The notes under the pieces are model-generated. The model was not told where the DNA came from and ran no database searches. It was given only the letters and a program-made list of their open reading frames with translations. This document shows positions 1-8,995 of a stretch of DNA of 64,000 nt, piece after piece. The stretch is from contig CANNQP010000010.1 in assembly GCA_947507875.1 (NCBI GenBank), forward strand, positions 1 to 64,000, read 5' to 3'. The position numbers were made by a program, and so were the translations under genes. Source of the stretch: Verrucomicrobiaceae bacterium. Its GTDB lineage: Bacteria > Verrucomicrobiota > Verrucomicrobiia > Verrucomicrobiales > Verrucomicrobiaceae. The number at the start of each line of letters is the position of its first letter. Position 1 is the first letter of the stretch.

Positions 1-2
1 GG

Positions 3-3000
3 GCGGCCACAGAGTTGGGCATCCGCACGGTTGGCATTTATGCGCAAGAGGACCGTTTCTGCCCGCATCGCTTCAAGGCGGACGAGGCTTACGAGCTGAA
101 CAAGGACAAGGGGCCGCTTGGGGCTTATCTCGACTACGAGGGCATCGTGGCGCTGGCCAAGGAGAAGGGCGTGGATGCGATTCATCCGGGTTATGGCTTC
201 CTGAGCGAAAATCCGGACTTTTCCCGCGCCTGCGAAAAGGCGGGCATCATTTTCATCGGGCCGGATCCGAAGATTTTGACGATGATGGGCGACAAGACGG
301 CCGCCCGCAATGTGGCGCGCAAGTTGAACGTGCCGATCCTCGAAGGCACCGACGAGCCGGTGAGCGATCGCAAGGAAGCGATCGCCGTGGCGAAGAAGAT
401 CGGCTTCCCGCTGATCATCAAGGCGGCCTTCGGCGGTGGTGGTCGCGGCATGCGCATCGTGCGTGAGGCCAAAGACCTCGAAAAACTGCTCGACGAGGCG
501 CAAACCGAGGCGGAACGCGCTTTCGGCAATGGGGCGGTCTTCCTCGAAAAATTCGTCGGCAAGGCGAAGCACATCGAGGTGCAGATTTTGGCCGACAAAC
601 ACGGCACGGTGCTGCATTTGCACGAGCGTGACTGCTCGGTGCAGCGTCGCCATCAGAAGGTGATCGAGCAGGCGCCGAGCTATGGCGTGAAGCAGGAGAT
701 CATCGACGGTCTGTGCGACGCGGCGGTGAAACTGGCCCGCGAGGTGAAGTACACGCATGCCGGCACGGTCGAGTTCCTCGTCGATCATGAGACGGGCGAG
801 TGGTATTTCATCGAGATGAATCCGCGCATCCAGGTGGAGCACACCGTGACGGAGGAGATCACCGGCATCGACATCGTGCGCAGCCAGATCCTCATCGCGC
901 AGGGCCACAAGATGCACGACGAGCCGCTCGCGCTGCCCGTGCAGGAAAAGATCGAGAAGAGCGGCTTTGCCGTGCAGTGCCGCATCACGACGGAAGATCC
1001 GGAAAACGGCTTCACGCCAGACTTTGGCAAAATTTTGACCTATCGCAGCGCCGGTGGCTTCGGCATCCGCCTCGATGGCGCGCTTGGCGCGACGAATGCG
1101 GTCATCACTCCGTATTATGACTCGATGCTGGTGAAGATGACCGTCTTTGCCCGCACGTATGAGCAGGCGCTCGACCGCATGGATCGCGGCCTGCGTGAGT
1201 TCCGCATCCGCGGCGTGAAGACGAACATCCCGTTCCTCATGAACGTGGTGCATCATCCCGATTTCCGCGCCGGACAGGCCACCACGCGCTTCATTGATAA
1301 CAATCCCGACCTGCTGAAGTTCGTCGCCCGCAAAGACCGCGCCACGAAGCTGCTCAACTACCTCGCGGACACCATCGTGAACGGCAATCCCTTCGCGAAA
1401 GGGCACAAGCCGAGCGGTCCCTTCATCGTGCCGCCGATTCCGAAGAGCGATCACCGCGTCGCTCCGGCAAAGGGCACGAAGGACCTGCTCACCGAGATGG
1501 GGCCGGAAAAGTTCTGCAAAGACTGGATCGCGAAGCAGAAGCGCCTGCTCATCACCGACACCACCATGCGTGATGCGCATCAGTCGCTGCTCGCCACCCG
1601 CATGCGCACCTTTGACATGCTCGCTGTGGCCGATGCGGTCGCACGTCGCACGCCGAACCTCTTCTCCCTCGAAATGTGGGGCGGTGCCACCTTTGACGTC
1701 ACCATGCGCTTCCTCCGCGAAGATCCGTGGGAGCGCCTGCGCCAGATCCGCGCGAAGGTGCCGAACATCCTGCTCCAGATGCTCTTCCGCGGCTCGAACG
1801 CCGTCGGCTACACGAACTACCCGGACAATGTGGTGAAGGGCTTCATCAAACATGCCGCCGAGAACGGCATGGACATCTTCCGCATCTTCGACTCGCTGAA
1901 TTACCTGCCGAACCTCAAAGCGGCCATGGAAGCGGTGCGCGAGGAGACGGGCAGCATCTGCGAAGGCACGCTCTGCTACACCGGCGACATCCTCGATCCG
2001 AAGCGCGACAAGTATGACCTCAAATACTACGTCCGCCTCGCCAAGGAGCTCGAAAAGATGGGTGCGCACATGCTTTGCATCAAAGACATGGCCGGACTCG
2101 TCCGCCCCTTTGCCGCGAAGAAGCTCGTGAAGGCGCTCAAAGATGAAGTCGGCATCCCGATTCACTTCCACACGCATGACACCAGCGGCGTGAATGCCGC
2201 CAGCATCCTCGAAGCAGCCGTTGCCGGGGTTGACGCGGTCGATGCCGCCATCGGCTCTATGTCCGGCGGCACCTCGCAGCCGAATTTGAACTCCATCGTC
2301 GCCGCCATGCAGCACACACCGCGTGACACCGGCCTCGACAGCGAGGCGTTGCAGGAGTTCAGCGACTACTGGGCTGCCGTCCGTGCTTATTATAAACCCT
2401 TCGACACCGCCGAGCCTTACGGCACCGCCGAGGTCTATCTCCACGAGATGCCCGGCGGCCAGTACACCAATCTCAAGGAGCAAGCCATCGGCATGGGCCT
2501 CGGCCCGCGCTGGCCGGAGATCGCTCACGCTTACGCCGAGGTGAACCAGCTCTGCGGCGACATCGTCAAAGTCACGCCATCGAGCAAAGTCGTCGGCGAC
2601 CTCGCCATCGAGTGCGTCGCGCGCGGTGTGAAGCCCGCGGACATCTTCAACCTCACCGGCACGAAGTGGAGCAAGGACGTCACCAGCATGTTCGAAGGCT
2701 GGCTCGGTGAACCATTCTACGGCATGGAGGCCAGCAAGGCCGCCGACAGCCGCAAGAAGTGGAACAAACTCGCCGACGCCATCGTCGGCAAGGACGGCAA
2801 ACGCATCAAAGGCCGCCCCGGCACCCACGCCGCGAAGATCAACCTCGCCGACGTCCGCGCCGAGCTGAAGGGCAAATTGAAGAAGGACCCCACCGAGGAC
2901 GATGTCTGGAGCTACCTCATGTATCCCGATGTCTTCCTGAAGTTCGCCGACTTCCGCAAGGCCCACGGCGATGTCTCCGTGCTGCCCACGCCCGCTTACT

Positions 3001-3425
3001 ACTACGGCCTGCGCGACAAGGAGGAGATCCACATCAGCCTCGAAGAGGGCAAGACGCTCTTCGTCCGCCTCCTCAACATGACCGAGCCCGACGCCGCCGG
3101 CCAGCAGACCGCCATCTTTGAGCTCAACGGCTACCCACGCCACACCACCGTCACGAACAAGGCCCTCGCCAAAAACGCCGTCACCAAAACCAAGGCCGAT
3201 CCCGCCGACAGCAGCCAGGTCGGCGCCCCCATGCCCGGCATGGTCGCCAGCATCGCCGTCAGCGTCGGTCAAAAAGTGAAGGAAGGCGAAACCCTGCTCA
3301 CGCTTGAAGCCATGAAAATGTTCGCCGCCGTCGCGTCACCGACCGCCGGCACCGTCAGCGAGATCTGCGTCAAAATCGGCGAAAGCGTCGAGAGCAAGGA
3401 TCTGCTGGTGAGGCTGGTGAAGTGA
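3..3425 (+). CDS. pyc: Pyruvate carboxylase, 5' end outside the window
   Basis: Biotin enzyme that makes oxaloacetate from pyruvate, bicarbonate and ATP (anaplerosis). The reading frame is open to the window edge and reads AATEL before the listed TTG. Family members have about 25 more N-terminal residues, so the true start lies upstream. From the listed start, a biotin carboxylase comes first (Gly-rich ATP-grasp loop FGGGGRGM near 139, EMNPRIQVEH near 267). The carboxyltransferase TIM barrel follows (DTTMRDAHQSL near 515). A PYC/OADA linker region comes next, and a biotinyl domain with the biotin lysine in EAMKM near 1099 ends the protein. All domains sit on one chain, as in the single-chain PYC form and unlike two-subunit enzymes. 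GC and codon bias are higher than in most of the window. The stop lies 14 bases before the next likely start. Confidence 0.95.
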   Translation, partial: AATELGIRTVGIYAQEDRFCPHRFKADEAYELNKDKGPLGAYLDYEGIVALAKEKGVDAIHPGYGFLSENPDFSRACEKAGIIFIGPDPKILTMMGDKTAARNVARKLNVPILEGTDEPVSDRKEAIAVAKKIGFPLIIKAAFGGGGRGMRIVREAKDLEKLLDEAQTEAERAFGNGAVFLEKFVGKAKHIEVQILADKHGTVLHLHERDCSVQRRHQKVIEQAPSYGVKQEIIDGLCDAAVKLAREVKYTHAGTVEFLVDHETGEWYFIEMNPRIQVEHTVTEEITGIDIVRSQILIAQGHKMHDEPLALPVQEKIEKSGFAVQCRITTEDPENGFTPDFGKILTYRSAGGFGIRLDGALGATNAVITPYYDSMLVKMTVFARTYEQALDRMDRGLREFRIRGVKTNIPFLMNVVHHPDFRAGQATTRFIDNNPDLLKFVARKDRATKLLNYLADTIVNGNPFAKGHKPSGPFIVPPIPKSDHRVAPAKGTKDLLTEMGPEKFCKDWIAKQKRLLITDTTMRDAHQSLLATRMRTFDMLAVADAVARRTPNLFSLEMWGGATFDVTMRFLREDPWERLRQIRAKVPNILLQMLFRGSNAVGYTNYPDNVVKGFIKHAAENGMDIFRIFDSLNYLPNLKAAMEAVREETGSICEGTLCYTGDILDPKRDKYDLKYYVRLAKELEKMGAHMLCIKDMAGLVRPFAAKKLVKALKDEVGIPIHFHTHDTSGVNAASILEAAVAGVDAVDAAIGSMSGGTSQPNLNSIVAAMQHTPRDTGLDSEALQEFSDYWAAVRAYYKPFDTAEPYGTAEVYLHEMPGGQYTNLKEQAIGMGLGPRWPEIAHAYAEVNQLCGDIVKVTPSSKVVGDLAIECVARGVKPADIFNLTGTKWSKDVTSMFEGWLGEPFYGMEASKAADSRKKWNKLADAIVGKDGKRIKGRPGTHAAKINLADVRAELKGKLKKDPTEDDVWSYLMYPDVFLKFADFRKAHGDVSVLPTPAYYYGLRDKEEIHISLEEGKTLFVRLLNMTEPDAAGQQTAIFELNGYPRHTTVTNKALAKNAVTKTKADPADSSQVGAPMPGMVASIAVSVGQKVKEGETLLTLEAMKMFAAVASPTAGTVSEICVKIGESVESKDLLVRLVK

Positions 3426-3439
3426 TATGCCAAATTAAG

Positions 3440-4348
3440 ATGATGAGCGCCAAGTCACAAAATCTCTCGATTGGGTTTGTAGCTTGGATGGACGTGCTTG
3501 GTTACAAGCAGGTCTTGTCGTCTGATCAAGGCACTGCGCTAACGGAAGAGAAAGTCGAGGTGTGGGGAAAGGTTTTCGATGTCTTGCTGAAAGCGCGAGA
3601 ACAGCAATTTGACCATGAACTGACCGAGTATTTGAAAAAGGACCGTGGTCTGTGCGAGGCTTGGTATCGCTCAACAGCATTTACCGATTCGATCGTTACA
3701 AGCGTCGATCTGTCGGAAGTTGACGATTTTGGTCAGTGGGCTCTGGAAACGCTTTTTCTGCGCAGAACTGCTTTTTTGAGTCGCTTGCTCTTTGAAGAAG
3801 GGCTGCCGATTCGTGCCGGGATCGCATATGGTCATTTTGTCCATTCTGAAGCTGGGTTTGCCGGTAGCCCATTCATCGAGGCTGAAGCATTGAGTTCCAG
3901 GTTGGAGTTGTCTGCCTGTGTATTCTCCGACGCCGCGATCGCAGAGGTTCGCCGCATCCACCGGAATCGTCCTCCTTGGGATCGCTTTGAAGCAAACTCG
4001 GTTTGGTTTCGCTACGACCGGTGCGCCTTAAAGCCAAAACCAGTTGCCCCCGTCTGTGGAGTGCTTGCTAACTCTGCCAATCCGGCATGCCCGCTCGCGA
4101 TGGCTCCAGTTTATGAGCCGATGTATGCACTAAACTTTGCATCACGCGGAGGTTTGAGGGCAACAAATGACGCAAGTGAGTTCAAAATCAACTTTTCGGG
4201 GGCCGATGCTGATTTGAAGACAATCGTTACCAGATCATTCAGCGCACACGGCAAGCCCACTCAGAAAGCATCCATTCAGGCCAAGATCCAAGAAACCGTG
4301 AAAATGTTAGAGGCTGCCCACAAGGCCTGCCCGTCGTCCTTCTCTTAG
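3440..4348 (+). CDS. Stand-alone class III nucleotide cyclase-like protein, function unknown
   Basis: I do not recognise a named family. The N-terminal half follows the outline of a class III nucleotidyl cyclase fold. WMDVLGYK near residue 15 and FTDSIV near 80 would supply the two metal-binding aspartates. LPIRAGIAYGHF near 120 and FAGSPFIEAEALSSRLE near 140 match the R-x-GI-x-G and A-x-x-LE segments. The last 130 residues look unlike a cyclase. No membrane segment or signal peptide is seen. The ORF track starts at an in-frame GTG overlapping the pyc stop. The ATG pair at 3440/3443 is more likely, although no clear ribosome binding site is visible. GC is lower than in pyc, which hints at separate origin. 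No obvious effector gene is adjacent. The cyclase reading is an inference from motif spacing. Confidence 0.6.
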   Translation: MMSAKSQNLSIGFVAWMDVLGYKQVLSSDQGTALTEEKVEVWGKVFDVLLKAREQQFDHELTEYLKKDRGLCEAWYRSTAFTDSIVTSVDLSEVDDFGQWALETLFLRRTAFLSRLLFEEGLPIRAGIAYGHFVHSEAGFAGSPFIEAEALSSRLELSACVFSDAAIAEVRRIHRNRPPWDRFEANSVWFRYDRCALKPKPVAPVCGVLANSANPACPLAMAPVYEPMYALNFASRGGLRATNDASEFKINFSGADADLKTIVTRSFSAHGKPTQKASIQAKIQETVKMLEAAHKACPSSFS

Positions 4349-4619
4349 CATGTGCCGTCACCCAAGCCCAACGGGCCTGCATCATGCAGCCTAGGAGTGC
4401 CGAGCGATAGCGAGCGCTCTCCTGGGAACTGCACCCCACACCACCCGCATTCCCGATCACGAACATCATCGGGTTTGCGTGATCCGAAGCTCGGCAGGGC
4501 CACGAATCACCGACTTACACACCTGCGGTTCCTCCAGGCAATGTGAGGGCCCACGATGTCTCCGTGGGTGCAACCCACCTGCGTCTGAAACCCGTCATTC
4601 AATTGTCATCGGTGGGGCT
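4349..4619. other. Non-coding gap between convergent genes
   Basis: This 271-base gap separates the ends of the cyclase-like gene and moeB. No ORF with recognisable protein character was found on either strand. It holds two structured stretches. One is an imperfect hairpin with a CGAGCG direct repeat near 4391-4421. The other is a pair of competing hairpins near 4550-4578, where CCCACG, CGTGGG and then CCCAC can pair alternately. Neither is followed by a T run, so neither is a typical terminator. Confidence 0.5.
4391..4421. repeat. Imperfect hairpin with CGAGCG direct repeat
   Basis: The arms AGGAGTGC and GCTCTCCT can pair with one T-T mismatch. The loop contains CGAGCG-ATAG-CGAGCG. It resembles the short structured intergenic repeats seen in verrucomicrobial genomes. 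No second copy was noticed in this window, so its repeat status is an inference. Confidence 0.35.
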
Positions 4620-5762
4620 TCAATAGATGGGCACCGTGGCATCGATGTGGTGCGACCAAGCCTGAATGCCGCCGGTGACGTTGAAGACATTGCTAAAGCC
4701 TTGGGCTTCGAGTTGGGCGACGGCTTTGGCACTGCGTCCGCCGAGTTTGCAATGAAGGTAAATGGGGATATCTCGGGGCAATTCGCCCGAGCGAGGAGCA
4801 ACCAGTGCCAGGGGGATGAGGCGTGATCCTTCTATGCGGGCGACTTGGTATTCGTCAGGCTCACGAACATCGAGGAGAAGATGCGGTTTACCTTGCTCCC
4901 GCAGTTGAGCGAGTTCTTGAACGCTGATTTCTTTCATGGTGGGCGCAGAGGAAACGTGGCAGAATTCATCGTAGTCGATGGGTTCAGTGATGGTGGGTTG
5001 GTCACCGCACACGGGGCATTCGGGGTCGCGGCGGAGCTGGAACTCACGAAAACGCATGCTCAGCGTATTCACGTGCAGCAATCGGCCGAGCAAGGGCTGA
5101 CCTAGACCAGCAATGAGCTTGATGCATTCCAGCGCCTGGAAGGTGCCAATGATGCCAGGCAGAGCGCCCAGGACACCGCCTTCGGCGCAGGTGGGCACGA
5201 GCCCCGGTGCGGGTGGGGTCGGAGACATGCAGCGGTAGCAGGGGCCGCCGAGATGAGGCGCGAAAACGGCGACCTGACCTTCAAAGCGAAGGATGCTGCC
5301 GTAGATGTTCGGCTTCTTTTGCCAAAAGCAGACATCGTTCGAGAGGTAACGCGTGGGGAAGTTATCGGTGCCGTCGATGACAACATCGTAGTGGGCGACG
5401 GTTTCCATGGCATTCTCGGCGCTAAATCGCTGAGGATGCATACAGATCTCGATGTCTGGGTTCATGCCCAGGAGGCGGTCTTTCGCTGCTTCCAACTTGG
5501 GGCGCCCTAGATCCGCCTCGGAATACAAGATCTGTCGCTGCAGATTGCTCAGTTCGACAACATCCGCGTCCACGATGCCGATGGTTCCGATGCCGGCAGC
5601 GGCGAGATAAAGGGTGGCGGGTGCACCTAACCCACCCGCCCCAATGCACAAGACGCGCGCATTCTTTAAACGCTTTTGTCCCTCCGCCCCGAATTCAGGG
5701 ATGGCGAGGTGGCGTGCGTAACGCCGATAATCGCTGGACGTTAACTCAGAGCGCAGATCCAT
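4620..5762 (-). CDS. moeB: MoeB/ThiF-type adenylyltransferase with C-terminal rhodanese domain
   Basis: E1-like enzyme that adenylates the C-terminal Gly of a MoaD/ThiS-type sulfur carrier. The fused rhodanese domain can deliver persulfide sulfur for molybdopterin, thiamine or related biosynthesis. The nucleotide-binding loop GAGGLGAP is at about 41-48. The zinc cysteines are CYRC near 174 and CPVC near 249. The catalytic-loop cysteine PTCAEGG is near 192. The rhodanese domain spans about 275-380, with active-site Cys in HCKLGGRS. This architecture matches MoeZ/MOCS3-like proteins. No carrier protein gene is in the window, so the acceptor is unknown. It starts six bases after the ispH stop on the same strand and is therefore very likely cotranscribed with ispH. 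Confidence 0.9.
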   Translation of the reverse strand: MDLRSELTSSDYRRYARHLAIPEFGAEGQKRLKNARVLCIGAGGLGAPATLYLAAAGIGTIGIVDADVVELSNLQRQILYSEADLGRPKLEAAKDRLLGMNPDIEICMHPQRFSAENAMETVAHYDVVIDGTDNFPTRYLSNDVCFWQKKPNIYGSILRFEGQVAVFAPHLGGPCYRCMSPTPPAPGLVPTCAEGGVLGALPGIIGTFQALECIKLIAGLGQPLLGRLLHVNTLSMRFREFQLRRDPECPVCGDQPTITEPIDYDEFCHVSSAPTMKEISVQELAQLREQGKPHLLLDVREPDEYQVARIEGSRLIPLALVAPRSGELPRDIPIYLHCKLGGRSAKAVAQLEAQGFSNVFNVTGGIQAWSHHIDATVPIY

Positions 5763-5768
5763 GGCGGC

Positions 5769-7013
5769 TTAGATGCCTGCTGCTTTCCAAACTTCTTGTT
5801 GGGAGACACCACGCAGCTGGAAGATGCGTAGAAGGGTGTCTTCGATGAGGTTGTTTGGGCAGGAAGCCCCTGCGGTGATGCCAATAGTCACCGCCGATGT
5901 GGTATCGGCCAACTTGCCTGAATAGCTGGTCTTTTCACATTTTAAATGCAGGTCGAAGTGCAGAATTTGCTCAAGTGAGGTGAGGCAGTCTGAGGTGCGT
6001 ATGAAAAAGGTGGGCAGATTCTGCTCTCCGATCTCAACCAAGTGGGTTGTGTTCGAACTGTTGTAGCCACCGACGACTAACAATAAATCGAGAGGCTTCT
6101 GCAATAGATCGAAGAGGCCATCCTGACGGTCCTGGGTGGCACCACAAATCGTGTCGAAGACTTGGAAGTTATCTTGGCTTCCTTCGTCACGATCTGCGAT
6201 CGCCTGTTTGAGACGACGTTGAATTTCTTCGGTCTCGGATTTTAGCATGGTGGTCTGATTTGCCACGCCAACACGACGAAGGTGTAAGTCGGGATCAAAG
6301 CCTTGGGAGCAAGCGCTTGCGGCGCTGAATCGCTTGAGGAAGGCTTCACGATCGCCGCCCTGGCGGATGTAATCGCAAACAAAATCAACATCGGCCAAAG
6401 TTAAAATAACTAGGTAGTGTCCATTGCCATCGTCCCCGAGAGCTCGGGAAGATGTCGCACGTGTTTCTTCATGGCTGGCCTTGCCATGAATGATGGAAGT
6501 GAAGCCTCCTTTGGCATAACCGCGCACACGTTTCCAAACGCTCATCACATCACCGCAGGTGGTATCCACGACCATGCAGCCTCGGGAAGAGATGATCTTC
6601 ATTAGATTGGTTTCCGCACCAAACGCGGGAACGATGACCACGTCCTCTGAGCTGAGTTTGGCCACCGCCATTTCTTGGTCCTCAATGGGGATGCTGATGA
6701 TACCCATTTCGGTCAGTTGGCGATTCACCTCTGGATTGTGAATGATTTCGCCCAGAAGAAAGACCCGTTTGTCCGCAAAGACTCGGCGAGCAGCATAGGC
6801 AAGGTCGATGGCGCGCTCGACCCCATAGCAGAAGCCAAATTCGCGGGCCAGTCTCACCGTGGTCGAACCAATCTGCAGGACGCTTCCTTGTTTTCTAACC
6901 GCTTCGACGAGGGCACTCCGGTAATGTTTTTCCACTTCAGCTTGCACGCGCTCCATAACTTCGGGCGTGCGGACGTTGACTTTACGTGGAGCGGCTGAGG
7001 GGGAGAGGGACAT
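5769..7013 (-). CDS. ispH: 4-hydroxy-3-methylbut-2-enyl diphosphate reductase, long type
   Basis: Last enzyme of the MEP pathway: a [4Fe-4S] reductase making IPP and DMAPP from HMBPP in the cytosol. The three cluster cysteines are visible in GFCYGVERA, TTCGDVMSVWKR and DTICGATQDRQ. HGKASHEE supplies a conserved His/Glu region. At 414 residues it is about 100 longer than E. coli IspH. The N-terminal extension and the GKxSHEETxAT pattern are those of the cyanobacterial/plant subfamily. The ATG at 7013 follows a strong hairpin between this gene and ldt. moeB begins six bases after its stop. Confidence 0.95.
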   Translation of the reverse strand: MSLSPSAAPRKVNVRTPEVMERVQAEVEKHYRSALVEAVRKQGSVLQIGSTTVRLAREFGFCYGVERAIDLAYAARRVFADKRVFLLGEIIHNPEVNRQLTEMGIISIPIEDQEMAVAKLSSEDVVIVPAFGAETNLMKIISSRGCMVVDTTCGDVMSVWKRVRGYAKGGFTSIIHGKASHEETRATSSRALGDDGNGHYLVILTLADVDFVCDYIRQGGDREAFLKRFSAASACSQGFDPDLHLRRVGVANQTTMLKSETEEIQRRLKQAIADRDEGSQDNFQVFDTICGATQDRQDGLFDLLQKPLDLLLVVGGYNSSNTTHLVEIGEQNLPTFFIRTSDCLTSLEQILHFDLHLKCEKTSYSGKLADTTSAVTIGITAGASCPNNLIEDTLLRIFQLRGVSQQEVWKAAGI

Positions 7014-7031
7014 GAAGTGTCGGGGTTGGAA

Positions 7032-7078
7032 AAAGCGGTGAGCGACGGAGCGAGAGCAGGGGGGGATTCTCGCTCCGT
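7032..7078 (-). terminator. Hairpin between ldt and ispH, terminator or attenuator
   Basis: ACGGAGCGAGA (7045-7055) pairs perfectly over 11 bp with TCTCGCTCCGT (7068-7078), leaving a G-rich 12-base loop. On the minus strand a CTTTTT stretch follows about 12 bases after the stem, before the ispH start. It could end the ldt transcript or set the ratio of ldt to ispH expression. Confidence 0.6.
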
Positions 7079-7090
7079 GCGAGCGGCAGA

Positions 7091-7711
7091 TTAGCGTTTG
7101 TAGAGTTGGCCCTTAGCGAGATCGTCGAAAAAACGGTCACTCATCATGTGGGCACGATCAGGATTGGGAAGCGGGTTGTCGTCAATCACGGGAAGGGTTT
7201 TGCCGATCGTGTTGTCCTCGGGATGGGAGTTGGCAATGATCAGCGGAGTGCCCACCTGGGTGAGCGAGAAGAGTTTTGCGGCTGATTTGGCGGGCAGACG
7301 AATGCAGCCGTGGGTGCAGGGGTAAGGTTTCACAAAGCCCCAATGCATTCCGTAGGCAGACTTCCACTCTTGCCAGTAAGCCATCGGATAGCCACGATCA
7401 GGCTGGCTTTGCCGACGACGGCGTGCCTCTTTGTACTGAATGCGGTAGGTGCCAGCGCCAGTAGAACCATGAGTGCCGACAGAGCATGGCGTGGCCAAAA
7501 GCACTTTGTCACCTTCCACAGCATAGACGCGTTGGGCGCTCGTGCTGACTTTTACTTTTACGGCGGAGGGATTGCTAGGCCGGATCACAGGTGGGTCGAA
7601 CTCATGGCCATACATGTGACGTGAGCCTGTGGTTTTGCAGCTACTCAGTGTGGTAGCCAGGATGATCACAGGAGTCACCAGAAGTATTCGATAAAAGATA
7701 GAAGATTTCAT
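7091..7711 (-). CDS. L,D-transpeptidase (YkuD family), probable lipoprotein
   Basis: Predicted cell-wall enzyme forming 3-3 peptidoglycan cross-links or attaching proteins to peptidoglycan. The YkuD motif is clear: a histidine in MHWGF, then THGCIRLP with the nucleophilic Cys. A Gly-rich GTHGSTGAGTYRI precedes it. The chosen start MKSSIFYR gives a hydrophobic signal sequence ending in lipobox LSSC near residue 25, implying a lipid anchor on the periplasmic side. The ORF track starts 14 codons earlier with no signal character. It lies upstream of ispH in the same direction, with a strong hairpin between. Confidence 0.85.
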   Translation of the reverse strand: MKSSIFYRILLVTPVIILATTLSSCKTTGSRHMYGHEFDPPVIRPSNPSAVKVKVSTSAQRVYAVEGDKVLLATPCSVGTHGSTGAGTYRIQYKEARRRRQSQPDRGYPMAYWQEWKSAYGMHWGFVKPYPCTHGCIRLPAKSAAKLFSLTQVGTPLIIANSHPEDNTIGKTLPVIDDNPLPNPDRAHMMSDRFFDDLAKGQLYKR

Positions 7712-7819
7712 GGGGATTTCAGTCCTAGCACGCGCAGGAAGCGGCTCCACCATTTTTCTTTTGCGATAAAGATCGCTTTGACTCGAAGAGTTTTATAGTG
7801 GGATGTTTGAAGTCTCTCC

Positions 7820-8494
7820 ATGAAAACGCTCTTGCTTTGTCTTCTGATCCCGGCCTGCTGGAACTTGATGCCTGCCTTAGGGCAGGGGACTTTGCCCACC
7901 GAGTCATCGCCCAAGAAGCCTGAGGCCGTCGCGGAAGAATGGGTGCTTTTTGATGGCAAGACTCTGGATGAATGGGAGATCGTCGATATTGGGGGCAGTG
8001 GCCAAGTCGAAGTGGAGGGTGGTCTGATGATTATCAATCAAGGAGATAGCCTGAGCGGGGTGGTCTATAAAAAAGCGGCTGAATTGCCGATGACGAATTA
8101 CGAGATCAGCCTGTCAGCCAAGCGACTCCAGGGAGTTGATTTTTTCTGTGGGCTGACTTTCCCGATTGGAAGCGAGAAGACCTGTGCGACGCTCGTCTGT
8201 GGTGGGTGGGGTGGCAGTGTAACGGGCATCAGTAGCATTGATGGAATGGATGCCAGCAACAATGCGACAGGTAGCTACCAAAAGTATGTGGACGATGTAT
8301 GGTATCAGATTCGTCTGCGCGTGACGCCCAAAAACATCTCTGTTTGGATCAATGACCATCAAGTCGTTGATCAAGACATCGAGAATCGAAAAATCGGTCT
8401 GCGTCCTGGTCCAATCGAAAGCTACCAACCTCTTGCCATCAGCACCTACAACACGACCGCAGCGATCCGGAATGTTCGGTTGAAGAAGCTCTGA
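7820..8494 (+). CDS. DUF1080 (3-keto-disaccharide hydrolase-like) secreted protein
   Basis: Single jelly-roll domain of the DUF1080 family, abundant in Verrucomicrobiota and Planctomycetes and linked to carbohydrate binding or 3-keto-glycoside hydrolysis. A signal peptide with core LLLCLLIPACWNL occupies the first 20 or so residues. The mature domain begins with WVLFDGKTLDEWEI and ends with AIRNVRLKKL, both typical of the fold. WYQIRLRVTPKNISVWIND is the conserved penultimate strand pair. The substrate cannot be read from the sequence. It is transcribed divergently from ldt. Confidence 0.8.
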   Translation: MKTLLLCLLIPACWNLMPALGQGTLPTESSPKKPEAVAEEWVLFDGKTLDEWEIVDIGGSGQVEVEGGLMIINQGDSLSGVVYKKAAELPMTNYEISLSAKRLQGVDFFCGLTFPIGSEKTCATLVCGGWGGSVTGISSIDGMDASNNATGSYQKYVDDVWYQIRLRVTPKNISVWINDHQVVDQDIENRKIGLRPGPIESYQPLAISTYNTTAAIRNVRLKKL

Positions 8495-8654
8495 GTCCTT
8501 AAGTTCAAAAGACGAGATTAAGCCGCTGAAGCTAGCTTTTTGGATAAATTGGACGTTGACCAACCTCTTCCATGTGCCACTCTCGCGGCTCTTCACGCCT
8601 CATTGAAAGCGCTTCTTTTGCCTCAATGACACAACGTGATTCACTGACAAATCC

Positions 8655-8897
8655 ATGAAAAGCGAAGGCCATCCCACCACTTACGAAACAACCATCACCT
8701 GCACTTGTGGCACAGTATATCAGACGATCTCCACGGTGCAGAATCTGCGCATTGGTATCTGCGCTGCCTGTCACCCTTTCTTCACAGGTGAACAGAGATT
8801 TGTCGATACTGCAGGCCGTGTGGATAAGTTTGCTCAGCGCTATGGTAGCACCCGCGCTCGTCGTGCTGCTCCAAAGCTGAGTGACGCGACCGCCTGA
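8655..8897 (+). CDS. rpmE: 50S ribosomal protein L31, zinc-binding type
   Basis: Small ribosomal protein on the large subunit near the central protuberance. The 80-residue chain has the bacterial L31 core with CTCG near 16-19 and CAACHPFFTG near 37-45, the Cys pattern of the zinc-containing (C+) form. FVDTAGRVDKFAQRYG is the usual C-terminal half. A short Ala/Arg-rich tail follows. A strong intrinsic terminator lies 24 bases after the stop, so it is probably monocistronic. Confidence 0.93.
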   Translation: MKSEGHPTTYETTITCTCGTVYQTISTVQNLRIGICAACHPFFTGEQRFVDTAGRVDKFAQRYGSTRARRAAPKLSDATA

Positions 8898-8920
8898 CCT
8901 AACTGGTTGATGTTTTTTAT

Positions 8921-8962
8921 CATCGCGGATGCCTCACAAGGGCTCCGCGATGTTTGTTTTTC
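8921..8962 (+). terminator. Intrinsic terminator after rpmE
   Basis: CATCGCGGA pairs perfectly with TCCGCGATG, and an inner GCC/GGC pairing extends the stem. TTTGTTTTT follows directly. It separates rpmE from ilvE. Confidence 0.85.
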
Positions 8963-8995
8963 TGATAACGTTTTTTTAACGATCTCTTTCCTGAT

